Assembly (NCBI GenBank): GCA_033961575.1
Contig: CM066732.1
Coordinates: 51,055,001 to 51,119,000 of the forward strand
DNA length: 64,000 bases
Direction of reading: 5' to 3'
DNA from: Aselliscus stoliczkanus
Lineage: Eukaryota; Chordata; Mammalia; Chiroptera; Hipposideridae
Positions 11,379-22,480 of the stretch are shown in pieces; the stretch's first letter is position 1; each line of letters begins with the position of its first letter. A program made the position numbers and the translations under genes. Below the pieces are notes generated by a model. The model ran no database searches. It worked only from the letters and a program-made list of their open reading frames with translations, and was not told the DNA's origin.

Positions 11379-11879
11379 ATACATGGATGTTGAAAGAGAG
11401 ACAGGCTGATGCAGGTTTTCTTATCTCTTTCCCTTTTATTGGTGCCCTTAGGAGTTTCGTAAAAATGGGAAACGAATAATCAAGCTGTAGTACTCTGCCT
11501 ACACCTGCAAATAATCTGAGGACTTCCTGAGCCATCAGACTAAACAGACCAGCTCTCCTACCTCTCGGGCATGGGCAGGATGGGTCTGGGAGGGCTCTCC
11601 ATTCTCTTCCTGTTTGGGGGGCGGGAGTGACTTATTGTGACACTGGTGGAGCTCATTGGCAGGCAAGGGACTAGATCAGGAAGCCATGGGACGGTGCTGC
11701 TCAGGGGTGCCTCAGAGACTGGTGCCAGGGGTCTACCCTTGGGACAGCCTTGGGACTCAGGACAGGGGGATACCTCTAAGGACAGGGGCTTCTCCAGAAA
11801 GCAGTTGGCTGGTTGGGGAGGAAAAGTTTAAAGCTAAAGTTGTTTGTTTTTTTTCTGGAAGACTGGGAACTTAATTTTT

Positions 11880-12130
11880 TTAAATAAATGATCCTGTTCT
11901 GATTTTTAAATTAATACCTGCTGACTATAGAAAATTTGGAAAATTCAGAAAATTATAAGGTGGAACATTAAAATCACCTATCGTCCTAGAGCCCCAAATT
12001 ACTGCTGCCCTGATGCAGCTCCCTCCTTGTGCCCTTCCAGCCTTTGGCCAATGTATACAAAAATAAACTGAGCCTGGCTGGCGCCTGTTTTTTCATTTAA
12101 CATTGCATGAGAGACATCGTTTCATACCAT
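11880..12130. mobile_element. Old interspersed repeat, class unresolved
   Basis: Words such as 'gaaaatttggaaaattcaga', 'aaaattataaggtggaacat' and 'aaaatcacctatcgtcctag' recall a widespread ancient mammalian repeat (LINE-type 3' region). I cannot place it in a family with confidence. Confidence 0.45.
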
Positions 12131-12194
12131 TAGATTTTCCAAATAACACAGTCCCCACAGATGCAGAATTCTGTGACCAGGAGCTCATGGGCAC

Positions 12195-12370
12195 CCTTGC
12201 AGTGTGTCCTTGTAACAGCCCTAGGATGTAGGCACACTTGTCGTCATCTCTCCATTTTGCAGACGCGGTAACTCTGGCTGGTAGAATTGGAGATGCATGT
12301 TCCTGGGGGAGCAGCAGAGGCAGGATTCGAACCTGGCTGGTCAACCTGGAGCCCTTGACTCCAACCAGCC
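12195..12370 (-). mobile_element. MIR SINE (antisense)
   Basis: Antisense MIR order: 'ctctccattttgcagacgcg', 'agcagcagaggcaggattcg', 'aacctggctggtcaacctgg', 'ttgactccaaccagccacc'. Confidence 0.8.
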
Positions 12371-13094
12371 ACCATGGACTTTATGCTCAAGGCCTTGCCA
12401 AGAAAGAGAGGTACTTTCATTGCCAAAAGGAATCTGAGTCCTGATCCTTACCCCATCCTCACTGTGCAGACCACATTCGAGTTGCTTGATTTGTCCTCTT
12501 CTTCATTTGCCACGCACACTCTTGCCCAGGAGAACGGCTGGCGCATAGCCCATCTCCGATCCTATTCACTGAGAGAACACCTGGTGACAGCCTTCCTCCC
12601 AGGGCTGGGATGAGCACCCAATGAGGTCTCCTCTGGGAAAGTGTTGTATACACTGTAGAGTGCTGTCCACCAACTAACAGTGGTGCTCAATGATGCTTTA
12701 AAGTAGAGTTTGCTGACTGCTGGGCTATGGTCCAGATCTGCCCAGCAGGTGGGTTTCATTTGATATGCACGGTGTTGAAACGTTTCTAAATTCGTGGCTA
12801 ATATTTAAAAATCAGGAAATTTCAATGAAAAGAAAAATTCAGATTTCCCCATTCTCTGGGAAAATCAGAAGATGTGGCCACCGGGCCCACATTCCCCCAT
12901 GGCAGCCATTGGCTGGACGTGAGCAGCTGCCTCCCAGTGATGGGGATACGCTCTCCAGGGCATCACAGTCCTCCCTTTTGTACCCCACCTGACCTGCCTG
13001 CCTGTGCGGGAGGGTGAGTTTGCCGCTCTCACACCGAGTATTTCTGGGGGATAGAGGTCTGCTCCCACCGTCTCTCAGCAAACCCTGGAAAGGG

Positions 13095-13205
13095 CGGCTG
13101 TCACTCAGATACAAGCTCCACAAGGCCCAGAGTCTGTCCTGCTCTATTCTTGCTGCATCCCTGCTGGCCCAAGCAGAAGCAGGCATCCAGTAAGTGAACG
13201 GATGA
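13095..13205 (+). mobile_element. L2 3' terminus (sense)
   Basis: 'atacaagctccacaaggccc', 'gtcctgctctattcttgctg' and 'aagtgaacggatgaatcaag' follow the L2 3' end, which normally closes with repeated 'gaatgaat' units. Confidence 0.65.
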
Positions 13206-13524
13206 ATCAAGACGCTAAAAAGGTCTATATGATGCAGGTCGTTCCCTGGGTGATTTAGGTGTGCCAGCAGGGGAAAGGAACCTGCGTGAAGGTAGCTGAG
13301 GATGCCCGTCAGCTAGGTTGGGAAGGCCTCCATGGAAGGTAGAATTGGGCAGAAGACTGCTACTCCTCACCGTCTCTGCCACGCAGGAATGAATTTCTCT
13401 TAGTCTTTCCGCAGGGGAAGGGAGGGTGCTAGGCTGCAGACAAGAGTCTCCTGAGGCCTGTCGGGGTGGGGGAATTAATCCTACCTCGAATCTGTTTTTC
13501 GCCTTGCAGGTTCCAAAGCATCCT

Positions 13525-13660
13525 CCTGCCTTGTCTCTTTAATGCCTCACCAGCACCGTAGGGGACGAGGAAACTCGGGTAGGTGGCTTGCCTGGTGTCT
13601 CAGAGTGAATAAATGGCAGGGCTCAGCCTCCGCCCGGGCCCTGGCTCTGGTCTGGCCCTC
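13525..13660 (-). mobile_element. MIR SINE (antisense)
   Basis: 'gtaggggacgaggaaactcg', 'gtggcttgcctggtgtctca' and 'gaataaatggcagggctcag' follow the antisense MIR core. Confidence 0.7.
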
Positions 13661-13889
13661 TCCGCCACTGTGCCACCGCTGCCTCCAAGGTGGGGATCTG
13701 TGATGGTGGGGAGCTGGCTTTCTGAGAACAAAAGCAGCCTCCAGCAAGGAAATGCCTGCGTGCCGGCCCAGAGGCCCTTTCTGTTCAGGTCCCCCGAACA
13801 GAACCAGAGCAGCCAATTCCTCCCAGAAGATGGGGGTGGAAGGGAATGCGGTTCAGGGTTTGGGGAGCCCACTGGTTAAAGGCCAGAGG

Positions 13890-14035
13890 CGAGCCTGTCT
13901 GTATCTCATCCTGGCCCCACTCTTTCACAGGAGCTCAAGCAATTAACCCTCTGTGCCTCTGCTTTTCCTACCTGTGAGACGGGGAGACCCATGGTATCCG
14001 CCCCTCAGGGCTCCTGAATAATGTCAATACAGCCA
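13890..14035 (+). mobile_element. MIR SINE (sense)
   Basis: 'agctcaagcaattaaccctc', 'tgtgcctctgcttttcctac' and 'ctgtgagacggggagaccca' follow the sense MIR core. Confidence 0.65.
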
Positions 14036-14044
14036 GCACATCAA

Positions 14045-14310
14045 GTGCTAATATTCCCAGAGCACTCCCCATGTGACAGGTTCTGTTTGAAGCTCCGGCC
14101 ATGAGTCCCAGTGCCCAGCAGTGCCCTGTAGTGAAGACCACATGAGCACTTGTTAAAGAAATCAGCTCTTCGTGTCCGTAGAACTTCAGGATACAGGAGT
14201 CCTATCACCCCTACTTTGTAAATGAGGAAACGGAGGCATACAGAGGTGATATAACATGCCCAAGACTGTGCAGCTGCCAAGTGGGGGGGCTGAGGTCCAA
14301 ACTGGACAGC
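14045..14310 (-). mobile_element. MIR SINE (antisense)
   Basis: 'gtaaatgaggaaacggaggc', 'atataacatgcccaagactg' and 'tgcagctgccaagtgggggg' match the antisense MIR core. It lies head to head with the sense copy at 13890-14035. Confidence 0.75.
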
Positions 14311-14639
14311 GTGGTTGCCGAGCACTTATTCCTCAGCTCCGCAGGCCTCCCATCCACAAAGGGCTTCGCACATACTAGCAGATGAAACTGTGTGAGATCA
14401 TAATCTCTGTCGAATCTCAGATCTCTGAATATCAGCAGTGTCATACGGATCGGCTCCAAGTGCTCTGCAAACCGTCCTGATGAAGGAGATGAGGAGGAAG
14501 ATGGGGGAGGGGTCCCGGGAAGAAGCCGTGAGGGCGTGTCCCAGGCAGCAGGTATGGGTTCTCCAGCCAGCTCCGTCCCCCTCCACCACCCCCAGGGTCC
14601 TCGGAGGGCTGGGAGTGTTGGAGGAATTGCCTGGGAGGT

Positions 14640-14900
14640 GACCAGGAGAAGCGAGCTTTACTTTATCATGGTACAGAACTAAAAGGGCAGACCGATTAAT
14701 CATGGAAGTTTCTAAAAGTGCTTTTATTTTGCCATTTAGTATGCCAGCGAGATCATTTCCCTTAATGTATACTCCTGGTATTAACACGCCTTAATCCATC
14801 ACACGCTGTATTATGAAATTACTGTGTTGTACTCTTGGTCCTGCTGAAGATCATTAACCCAACTCTTCTCGGGCCATACATCATCGCACGGATTACCTCA
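14640..14900. other. Repeat-free island, candidate conserved non-coding element
   Basis: No repeat recognised. AT-rich words 'accgattaatcatggaag', 'acgccttaatccatcacacg' and 'gaagatcattaacccaac' include GATTA/TAATC cores typical of OTX/PITX-class homeodomains. CpG-containing words ('tcatcgcacggattacctca') are retained. Function inferred. Confidence 0.45.
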
Positions 14901-15399
14901 TGGGTCCAGCGACCCCTCTCCCTGGGCTTCGAGGTGGGGCTGCCCCAGTCATTTTTCCTGGCCTGGCCTGACAGACAGGGCTGTTTGCATTAGTGAGCAG
15001 ATGGCTCCTGGGTGCGAAGCAGAAGTGGCCTCCCACTCACCACCTCTCCTTCCAGTGACCCAGGTTTCCGAGGGATACAGAGGGAAGCAGTGCTCATCAA
15101 AGTTGTCCTCTCCCTACTTGTCCCCATGTCCTCAGGCTAGCCAGGGCCTCTGTCCTTATGCCCATAAGCACGGTGGGGGCCTTTGCTGTCAGATCTCACC
15201 ACCCTGTAGCTTATCTCCTGGGGGCTGTGCTCTGGGGGCTGGGGGAGGCAGAGGACGGCCAGAGGCATCCTGCTTTCATCAGTTCAGGGGATCACCCTGC
15301 CTTATCCATCCAGATTGCCCCACCCATTCCTCCCAACACCTTCCTCCCCTCCCCACGAACCTCACCCCCCACCCTATGGCCCACAATCCACCCGACTCT

Positions 15400-16235
15400 T
15401 GAAGCCAAAATATCAGAGACCTCTCCACAATTTTGCTCTTATTCCTATTCATTCTAATCTCTCCATCAGCAACTCTTATTGACTCTTCCAACAAAAAGCA
15501 TCGCAAATCTACCACGTGTCTCTGTTTCCATTGGGTCTGTCCCCCTCCAATCCTGGGTGACCACTGTTGCCTCCAACTGGTCTCCTTGTTTCGATTCTCG
15601 CCCCACCCCCACCCCCACCCCCAGCGTCTCCACAGAGCAGTCAGAGGGATCTCTTAGAAACACAAATTCCTGTGGTGTTAGAACTGCCCTGTATTCTAAC
15701 CTGGGTGCAACACGCATGTGAAAATTCATTGAGATGGTCACTAGGCTGTGTGCATCAACCCACTCCCTGAATGTGTTTTATTCCTCAGTTGTTAAAAGTG
15801 AAAAAAGAAGATAACACAAATCAGATCGTCATTTTTTCCACTGAAAATCTTCCTGTGACATCTCCTTGTCCTTACATGGGGCTATGAGAGCTCCCAATCT
15901 CTGCCCAGGTGACCTGCCCTGCTGCCCCTCCTGACACCGGTCTTGCCAGGACCCCACATTCCCACCTGCAGGCCCTGTGTCCTACTCTCAGGCCTGGAAC
16001 ACACCGAGCCCGGCCAGCCTCACCTGACCTGCTCGTTTAAAGTATTCTTTCCTCACCCATCACTTTCTCTCACATCGCCCTTTTATTTCCTTCGCAGCGC
16101 CCACCACCCCCTGAAATCATCTCGTGCATTTGTTTGTCATCTGCTCTATAAGAGCAGGAGGCCCATCTGTCTTGTTCATCCTTGTCCCCCCAAGGCCCTG
16201 CCCGTCTGTTGCCTGGGATGATCATAACGTTACAT
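15400..16235 (+). mobile_element. L2 LINE 3' part (sense)
   Basis: A long sense L2 copy. 'ttgcctccaactggtctcct', 'cacagagcagtcagagggat', 'acacaaatcagatcgtcatt' and 'ctgaaatcatctcgtgcatt' occur in the order of the L2 3' coding end and 3' UTR. Open frames here are relics of, or chance frames in, this LINE. A C-rich (CCCCCA)n run at 15601-15622 expanded within it. Confidence 0.75.
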
Positions 16236-17005
16236 TCAGACTGAGGGAAAGGGGCATCAGTGGCGACCTTGGCCATGAGAATGAACCTGGAGAAGGGCAG
16301 CTGGTGCCACAGGTGCTGGCTGTCTCCACGTAAGTTGGAATGTTCTGGATTCCATAGTTTCATTGGGGCACCCCTAGTAACATGGTGCCTGAACCCTGCC
16401 TGATGGAGCATGAGGAGGAGGCAGGTGGGCTGAGGGCAGCTCTGTGTGACTGTTTCATGTCAGCCATGACAGTCATTTAAAAACCCAGGTATTCAGGCTT
16501 CTGAAGACACTCGACCACATATCACAGGAGAACGGCTGGGGCTGGGGCCGGCACCTCCAGCTTTAGCCCTTCATCAGGATTGGACAGAACACACACCTTG
16601 CACCTACCTGGGCATGAGCAGACACGTGCCAACCCTGGGGCGCTCAGCCAAGTCGCCACTCTGGTGGGTGCACGATGCTGTGCGGGTTGGACGGGAAAGC
16701 GAGCATGGCTGCAGGCCTCCGGCACGGCACACAGCTCACATGATGGCCAGCGTGGAGCCCTTGGTTGAGGCATCAGGGTACACTGGGTCCCAGAAACTGG
16801 GGGCAGGCATTTTGACGGGCAATGGGGAAAGTGAGGCAGAGGAAGGAAGAAAGCCAACATAGGGGCTGTCAATGATGTAGGACAGCTGCGGGCTCAATCC
16901 TGCTGGGCCCTCTGAGGAACGGTGTAGAAGACGCCTCAGAATTACCCCTGAGGATGAGGGTCTGGGCCATTTTCCCACTGGCTGAAGGGGGTCCCAGTAC
17001 ATGAT

Positions 17006-17032
17006 CTCGCTCTCTCTCTCTCTCCCTCTCTG
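17006..17032 (+). repeat. (CT)n simple repeat
   Basis: Alternating 'ctctctctctctctc' with one CC interruption. Confidence 0.9.
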
Positions 17033-17439
17033 CTTAGTTGCACTGGCATTTACCCAAGCAAATTCCCTTGATGACTGAGAAAAAGAGAAAGAGGCAGATA
17101 GACAGTTTCCTGGGCTGCCACCTACCTACCAGGAGCTGTGTGCAACTGTAGGTCAACCTCAGATGGGCCCAAGGGATATAGGACGTGACAGCAACGGAAA
17201 CTGCTACAGACCCACTGGTCACAGACACAGGGCAGCTGTGTAGCACTTCCCGCTGTGGGGCAACAGCCACAGCTATGGACACAGCAGTGTGCCCTCTAGG
17301 TGGCTGCGTGTCAGCAGGGCCTCAGGCTGCCCCGTTCCCCACCCACCCCTGCCATGCCTCATCATTGCCCCGTTCAAGGCCAATGCTTAGGGCCCAGGTG
17401 TTGGGGGAACCCAACCTTAAGTAATAATCTGCATTGGTA

Positions 17440-17640
17440 TTTGCTTGTATAATAACTTCCTGTACCTGCTAATGGGGATGTTCTCTCATTCTACCCTCAA
17501 GGAAACCCTGAGCGGCCAATGCCACGAGTCTCCCACTTTACAGATGAGGCACCGAGGCCCCAGGAGGGGTGATGACTTGCCAAACGTCACACAGTAAAAA
17601 GTGGTCACCAGGTTTGTCTGAGTGTGACCTGCACAAGCTG
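17440..17640 (-). mobile_element. MIR SINE (antisense)
   Basis: 'cccactttacagatgaggca', 'gatgacttgccaaacgtcac' and 'acagtaaaaagtggtcacca' follow the antisense MIR core. Confidence 0.78.
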
Positions 17641-19159
17641 AGCAGCCGTGGAGATGACTGTCCTGCTCTAGGCCTCATGACCCACACAGAAGGGCCAGCC
17701 GTGGGGCCCAGGGCCTGGGCCTTATGAGCCTGAGTTTAATCACATGAGCACTCAGCTCCCTGGAGGGCACACTCACTACCCGCCTGGGCTCAGATCCAAT
17801 CGGGCCCTAAAGAAGCTTAATGCCTGAGTCATCCACCCCTGTGCCCTCGAGAGTGGAGCCCCTGGTCAGAAAGGGGAGAGGGAGGAAGGGAGAGCCTCAG
17901 GCCTGTGACAGCCATTCTGACAGAGGGGCCACAGCCAGTCCATACTCTGCCATGCCTGTGGACATACCACCGGGCCACAAGTCAGGACATCATTGTTCCC
18001 TTGCCTTGAAACTCACTGGGCATGTGAGAAGCACATGAAGCTTGGCATTGACTTGCGCCCAGGGCTGAATTTGACCAAGATGGAGGTCACCACAGTTCCC
18101 TTTTCTGTATCTTTGTCCCTGTGGGCTCCATTCCTGGGGAGGAAGAGGGTCTTAGGAAACCCTAGGAGCTGCCATCCCCACATAGGCCAGAAAAGTGACA
18201 CAGTGATAGGTGGCTTTCCCATTAGCCCCTTGCACAGATGGTTGGTCTGGTGGCATTCCCAAATCAGCAGGAAAATGCTTGGTTACGGATTAAAGATCAA
18301 GGCATAAATTGTTCTGGACAAATTTGGTAGAAACCACACAATGATCAACAGGCAACCAGCTTAATCAATAGTCCCAGATTGCACTGTTGTTGGAAGAAGG
18401 GACACGAACACGGGCTATTGGACTTTTTCATGAGAACACCAAAATGGCCTGGTCAGTTAGGATTGGAGAAACCAACAAAGGGGCTGCACTGTCAGGGATG
18501 GGAGACAACTTGGGCTGACCGTCTGGGTTTCCTGTGAAGAGGGCATGTGAGCTGTGGCATGGGCAGTGGAGGGAACAACCCTAGGAGAGCAGCCAAGAGG
18601 CCAAGGACCTGGTCAGACCCCCTCCTAAGTTCTCCAAGTGATCGGGCCAGTTTCTTTGCCTCTCTTGGTGTCTGCTTCCTCCATATATATACAAGGAACT
18701 AGTTGTAAAGCAGCACATTTCTGACAGGGCAGGGCCAGGGAGAAACGCCTTTATTCCCCTCAGGTGACATTCCAGACAGCAACTCTTTTATCCCCAACAG
18801 ATGCCCAAACTCATCCTTTTCTGGCCAAAGTCATGGAAATCTCTACAGTATCGTGCAAGTCATCTTGGAGCCATGGAGGCCACTCCTAATCTCCTGGAGG
18901 TGGCCCGCGTGGGCCACAGGGACCAGAGCTCAGACATTCAGGGGGCCATTTCTTGGCCTGGGACCTTGAGCTCACCTTTACCCCTTTGGGTTCCTCAGAC
19001 ACAAAAGGCAAGCAAAACCTCTCGGAGCAGCTCTGCCTCCAGGGATTCCAAATGACTGGATGATGAATGAAGCAATAACCTGAGGTACCCCTACTGCAGG
19101 GGGCCTTTGGGTATGTCTCCTCTGTCTGAAGCACTGTGCTCCCCTGTCCTCCCATGGCT
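17641..19159. other. Unique non-coding sequence
   Basis: No repeat, exon or RNA gene recognised across this stretch. The overlapping 60-104 codon frames have no family resemblance. Confidence 0.5.
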
Positions 19160-19400
19160 GTGTCTTCCTTGTTTTCACCTTAAACATTCTCCTCTTGGGG
19201 AGGTTGTCTCTGACCACGCTAACTAGAGCTTCTCCATTGTTCTCTCTCAGATCCTGTTTATTTCTGTGACAAGTGTGTACTTGACCATAGCCCTTTGCTT
19301 CCTCATCTGTCTGTAGTCTGTCTTTCCCACAAATCTGTAAGCTCTTAGGGATGGGGAATTTTTGTATGTTTGCTCATTACTATATAACTAACTGGTGCCA
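19160..19400 (+). mobile_element. L2 LINE 3' end (sense)
   Basis: 'gaggttgtctctgaccacgc', 'tgtttatttctgtgacaagt' and 'cacaaatctgtaagctctta' follow the L2 3' UTR. The adjacent tetranucleotide array may have grown from the L2 terminal repeat. Confidence 0.7.
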
Positions 19401-19404
19401 ATCA

Positions 19405-19551
19405 GAGGATAGATAGATGATAGATGAAGGGATAAATGGATGGATGGGTGGATGGATGGATGGATGGATGGATGGATGGATGGATGGATGATGGATGGAT
19501 GGATAAATAGGTGGATGGATGAATGGATGATGGATGGATGATGGGTGGATA
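19405..19551 (+). repeat. (GATG)n / (GATA)n microsatellite
   Basis: Long run of GGAT/GATG units, with GATA units at the left edge and interruptions such as 'gatgatgg' and 'gataaatag'. The reverse strand reads ATCC and yields a spurious 'HPSI' repeat open frame. Confidence 0.97.
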
Positions 19552-19589
19552 AAAGGTTACTGTGAGGAACAAATGAGAGAGCATGTTTG

Positions 19590-19790
19590 AAAATGCTTTG
19601 GAAATCATTAAACATTATATGAATGTAATGCATCATTATAAAAATGCTAGCGCAAGCCACTGTGACAGATACTTTACAAACATCATTATTTCCAACCACC
19701 CAGCTCTGTCTCATGGATGTCGTTATCCCATTGTACAGATGGATGAACAGAGGCTCTGCCAAGCTGGTTAAGCTAAGATTTCCCTGTTAA
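19590..19790 (-). mobile_element. MIR SINE (antisense)
   Basis: 'acagatactttacaaacatc', 'cgttatcccattgtacagat' and 'ggatgaacagaggctctgcc' follow antisense MIR. Confidence 0.7.
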
Positions 19791-19849
19791 GGCAAATCCA
19801 CATTAAAGCATTCATTCTTCCTACCTTATCCCCAAATAGTCATCATTAA

Positions 19850-20112
19850 TGAGTACTCTATCCACGAGGGATTGGTTCCAGGACCCCCACAGACACTAAA
19901 ATTTGTGAATGCTCAAGGCCCCTACATAAAATGTCTTAGAACAATGCATATAGTCAGATTTCCAATGAAAAATACTGTTTTGACCCATGATTTGTTAAAT
20001 CAGAGGATGTGAAACCCAGGAATACAGAAGGTCAACTGTATACTTATTTTCAAAAAAATCTATGGACCCGCACAGTTCAAACCCATGTAGTTCAAGGGTC
20101 AACTGTAGTATC
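19850..20112 (-). mobile_element. Tigger-type (Tc1/mariner) DNA transposon remnants
   Basis: 'gggattggttccaggacccc' at the left and 'acagaaggtcaactgtatac' near 20030 resemble the ends of one non-autonomous Tigger-class element. 'gacccgcacagttcaaaccc' with 'agttcaagggtcaactgtag' at 20069-20108 is the Tigger1-like terminal region. They look like two adjoining elements or one composite. No transposase frame survives. Confidence 0.65.
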
Positions 20113-20239
20113 TCGATAAACAAGTATGGCCTTGCCTGTTTCACACACTTCTTTGCATACCCAATGAGAGAATACATGTGATAGCACATTGGCAAAAAGT
20201 ATATCAACTTGCACATACAGATATTGAAGAACATGCTAT

Positions 20240-20385
20240 TGCTTAACATTTATTACAAGCTTATTATGATGCCATGGTGACTTGACCACATTGTCGTATT
20301 TCATCCTCACATAACCCTCTGAGGCAATATGCCCACTTTCCAGAAATAAATGCCAGTTCAGAGAGAAGAAGGGTGTCCAGGCTTG
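20240..20385 (-). mobile_element. MIR SINE (antisense)
   Basis: 'tatttcatcctcacataacc' and 'tccagaaataaatgccagtt' match antisense MIR with strong divergence. Confidence 0.55.
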
Positions 20386-20394
20386 AGCAGTCAT

Positions 20395-20510
20395 CACATT
20401 GACTAGGGATTATGAACATGCAGATTCCTGGGCCCCAGTCTAGACCAACTGAATAATAATCTTTGGGGTGGGACATGAGAAATCTGTATGCTTCACAAGG
20501 TCCCTGGGAA
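20395..20510 (+). mobile_element. MER5-like hAT DNA transposon
   Basis: 'catgcagattcctgggcccc', 'tctagaccaactgaataata' and 'atctgtatgcttcacaaggt' match the interior of the MER5 non-autonomous hAT family. Terminal inverted repeats are not clearly preserved. Confidence 0.7.
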
Positions 20511-20639
20511 GAACAAGAAGATTGGCCAGTTTGGAAAGTGCAGCAGAGAAAGCATCTAGTTTTGGGGTCTATAAGTGTCTCCCCAAATTCGGAACCACCC
20601 AGAACTGCAGAATGTGCGCTTATCTGGAAATAAGGTTTT

Positions 20640-21254
20640 TATCGATGTCATTCCTGTCAGTTTTCATTATTCACTGTGGTTGCGTTCTGTGAAGTCACCG
20701 GGAATGGAAGTGGTGAATGCTGCACCTCTGCTTCTTGGGGAAACAAAGAATCAGGTCCCTGCAAGCTTCTGCTCACAACATTTTCATCAACCTATCATTA
20801 TATCTTTAGCATGTTTTATGTGCAGTTCTGTCTGAAGACATCTTATTTACCTACTATAGCTTGTTGATTCATTAACATTGAACTCCTGGCCAACAGCACC
20901 ACACATTATGCCTGGAGGAAGCTTATGTCACCTGCGTATCTTCTCTGTAAGATACATCCCAGCCTTCTTGCTCGTAGGAACGCCAAACAGCACTTCCACA
21001 CTATGACTAGAGGCCCTTTTCAACAGCAAAGTCAACAACAAACACACAACTGAGAAAAAGTGGAACTAAACAAACTACAAAGAAAACTGGTTGTTAATGA
21101 CAGCTGAAACAATAAGCCTGGGCTGGCGCACCTCAGCGGGAAGGGCAATCAGATGACTCAGCGTGTTCGCTGCTCTGCTTGTACCTGTAAATGACCCTGT
21201 GGACTGATTTGCAGGTAGCGAGGTTTAGCACGGAGGTGAAATAGCAAATACAAA
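20640..21254. other. Unique non-coding sequence
   Basis: No repeat recognised with confidence. Open frames here have no family resemblance. Confidence 0.45.
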
Positions 21255-21590
21255 ACCCATGCAAATACAGAACCCATGAATAAAGACGGTCCAGTGTAGT
21301 TAAGATGAGACTGTACTGGAGTAGGGTGGGTCCTAAATCCACTATGACTAGTGTCCTGATAAGATAAGAAGAGGACAAGACACAGAGACACAGAGGGAAG
21401 AGCCCATGTGACGGCGGGGGGGGGGGGTGGGCAGCAGAGATTGATGTGAGAAGCCCGAAGGACTCTGGTAGCCACCACACGCTGGAAGAGGCACGGAAAG
21501 GTTCCTCCCTGGAACCTCAGAGGGAGCCCAGCCCTGCCAGCACCTTGATTTCAGATCTCTGGCCTCAGAACTGGGAGAAAATAAACTGGG
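21255..21590 (+). mobile_element. MLT1-like MaLR LTR (sense)
   Basis: 'actagtgtcctgataagata', 'agagacacagagggaagagc', 'aggactctggtagccaccac', 'ccagcaccttgatttcagat' and 'gaactgggagaaaataaact' follow the MLT1 LTR in sense, up to its polyadenylation zone. A 12-G run at 21416-21427 has expanded inside it. The 3' end is lost at the G-rich join at about 21590. Confidence 0.8.
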
Positions 21591-21660
21591 GGTGGGGGGG
21601 TGGTGTCTTTTTTTGAGGGGGGAACTTTGGGGTCAATCCGAACTTTCCCCAGACCCCCAG
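21586..21660. repeat. G-rich inverted repeat at a transposon junction
   Basis: 'ctgggggt' at 21586-21593 is complementary to 'acccccag' at 21653-21660. Between them lie G-runs at 21594-21600, 21617-21622 and 21629-21632. The segment could fold as a hairpin or a G-quadruplex. It fills the join between the MLT1-like LTR and the L1 fragment. Confidence 0.6.
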
Positions 21661-21890
21661 ATTTTTTAGTTTCAGGTGTACAGAACAACATAGTAATTAG
21701 ACATTTACACACCTTGCAAATTGATAACCTGAACAAGTCTACTATCTAGTGATAGCGTACACAGCTATTATAATACCATTGACTATATTCCCTATGCTGT
21801 ACTTTACACGCCGTGGCTATATATTTTTCAGTTATAGTTGACAGTGCTATTTTATATTAGTTTCACGTATACAGCATAGTTTGAAGGCAC
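21661..21890 (-). mobile_element. L1-type 3' fragment (antisense)
   Basis: 'agtttcaggtgtacagaaca', 'agtaattagacatttacaca', 'tgactatattccctatgctg' and 'tattagtttcacgtatacag' are the reverse complement of a lineage L1-like 3' tail. A sense relative lies at 60765-61141. The two ends of this piece repeat each other ('gtttcaggtgtacagaacaa' versus 'gtttcacgtatacagcatag'). Confidence 0.65.
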
Positions 21891-22394
21891 CCTTTTGGCG
21901 CACTTCTCCCGGCAGCCCTAGGACTCTGAGCAAAGCGGTGCCAGCCTGGTTCCGGGAATGACACTCAGGGTGGTTCTGTGGCGGAGTCCCTTCTCACGGG
22001 GAAGCCAGCCCAGCTCCTGATCCCGCAGCTCTGCCTCAAAGATCAAATGAGAGAACGTCTGGGGAGAGTTTAGAAACCCGGAATGTGTCACAGCAGCTCA
22101 GCAGATAATTATTCAAATCCTCGGGGCCCACGTCACCTTCCAGTGGCCTCACAGCAACCTTTCCATTGCCCGGGTTCCAGCAGGACTGCACTCTTCACCC
22201 CTCCAGGCAAAGCCGTGGCCCAGGGCTGCCTCCACACCCAGGGGCCCCATCCCTCAAAGGCCGCCTCCTTGGTCGGCCAAGAAAATGAAATTGTCTCCTC
22301 TCTGAAGCCTCCGCGGCATATAGAATGCCTCTGCCTGGTATCATGCAGATTTTACCTTTGTTGATAATAATGTGCATCTAACATGTAATTACAG
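21891..22394. other. Unique sequence
   Basis: No repeat recognised. AT-rich words near 22350-22395 ('gttgataataatgtgcatct', 'aacatgtaattacagtcg') sit beside GC-rich sequence and could mark a small regulatory element. Confidence 0.35.
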
Positions 22395-22480
22395 TCGCTC
22401 AGGGCAGGAGGTCCATGGTCCAAGTGTCTTGCGCGCCCCTGAAACATGGTAGGTAGGTGCTTAATAAGTAGACAGAGTTA
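22395..22480 (+). mobile_element. L2 3' terminus (sense)
   Basis: 'cagggcaggaggtccatggt' followed by 'ggtaggtgcttaataagtag' matches the L2 3' end. Confidence 0.6.
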
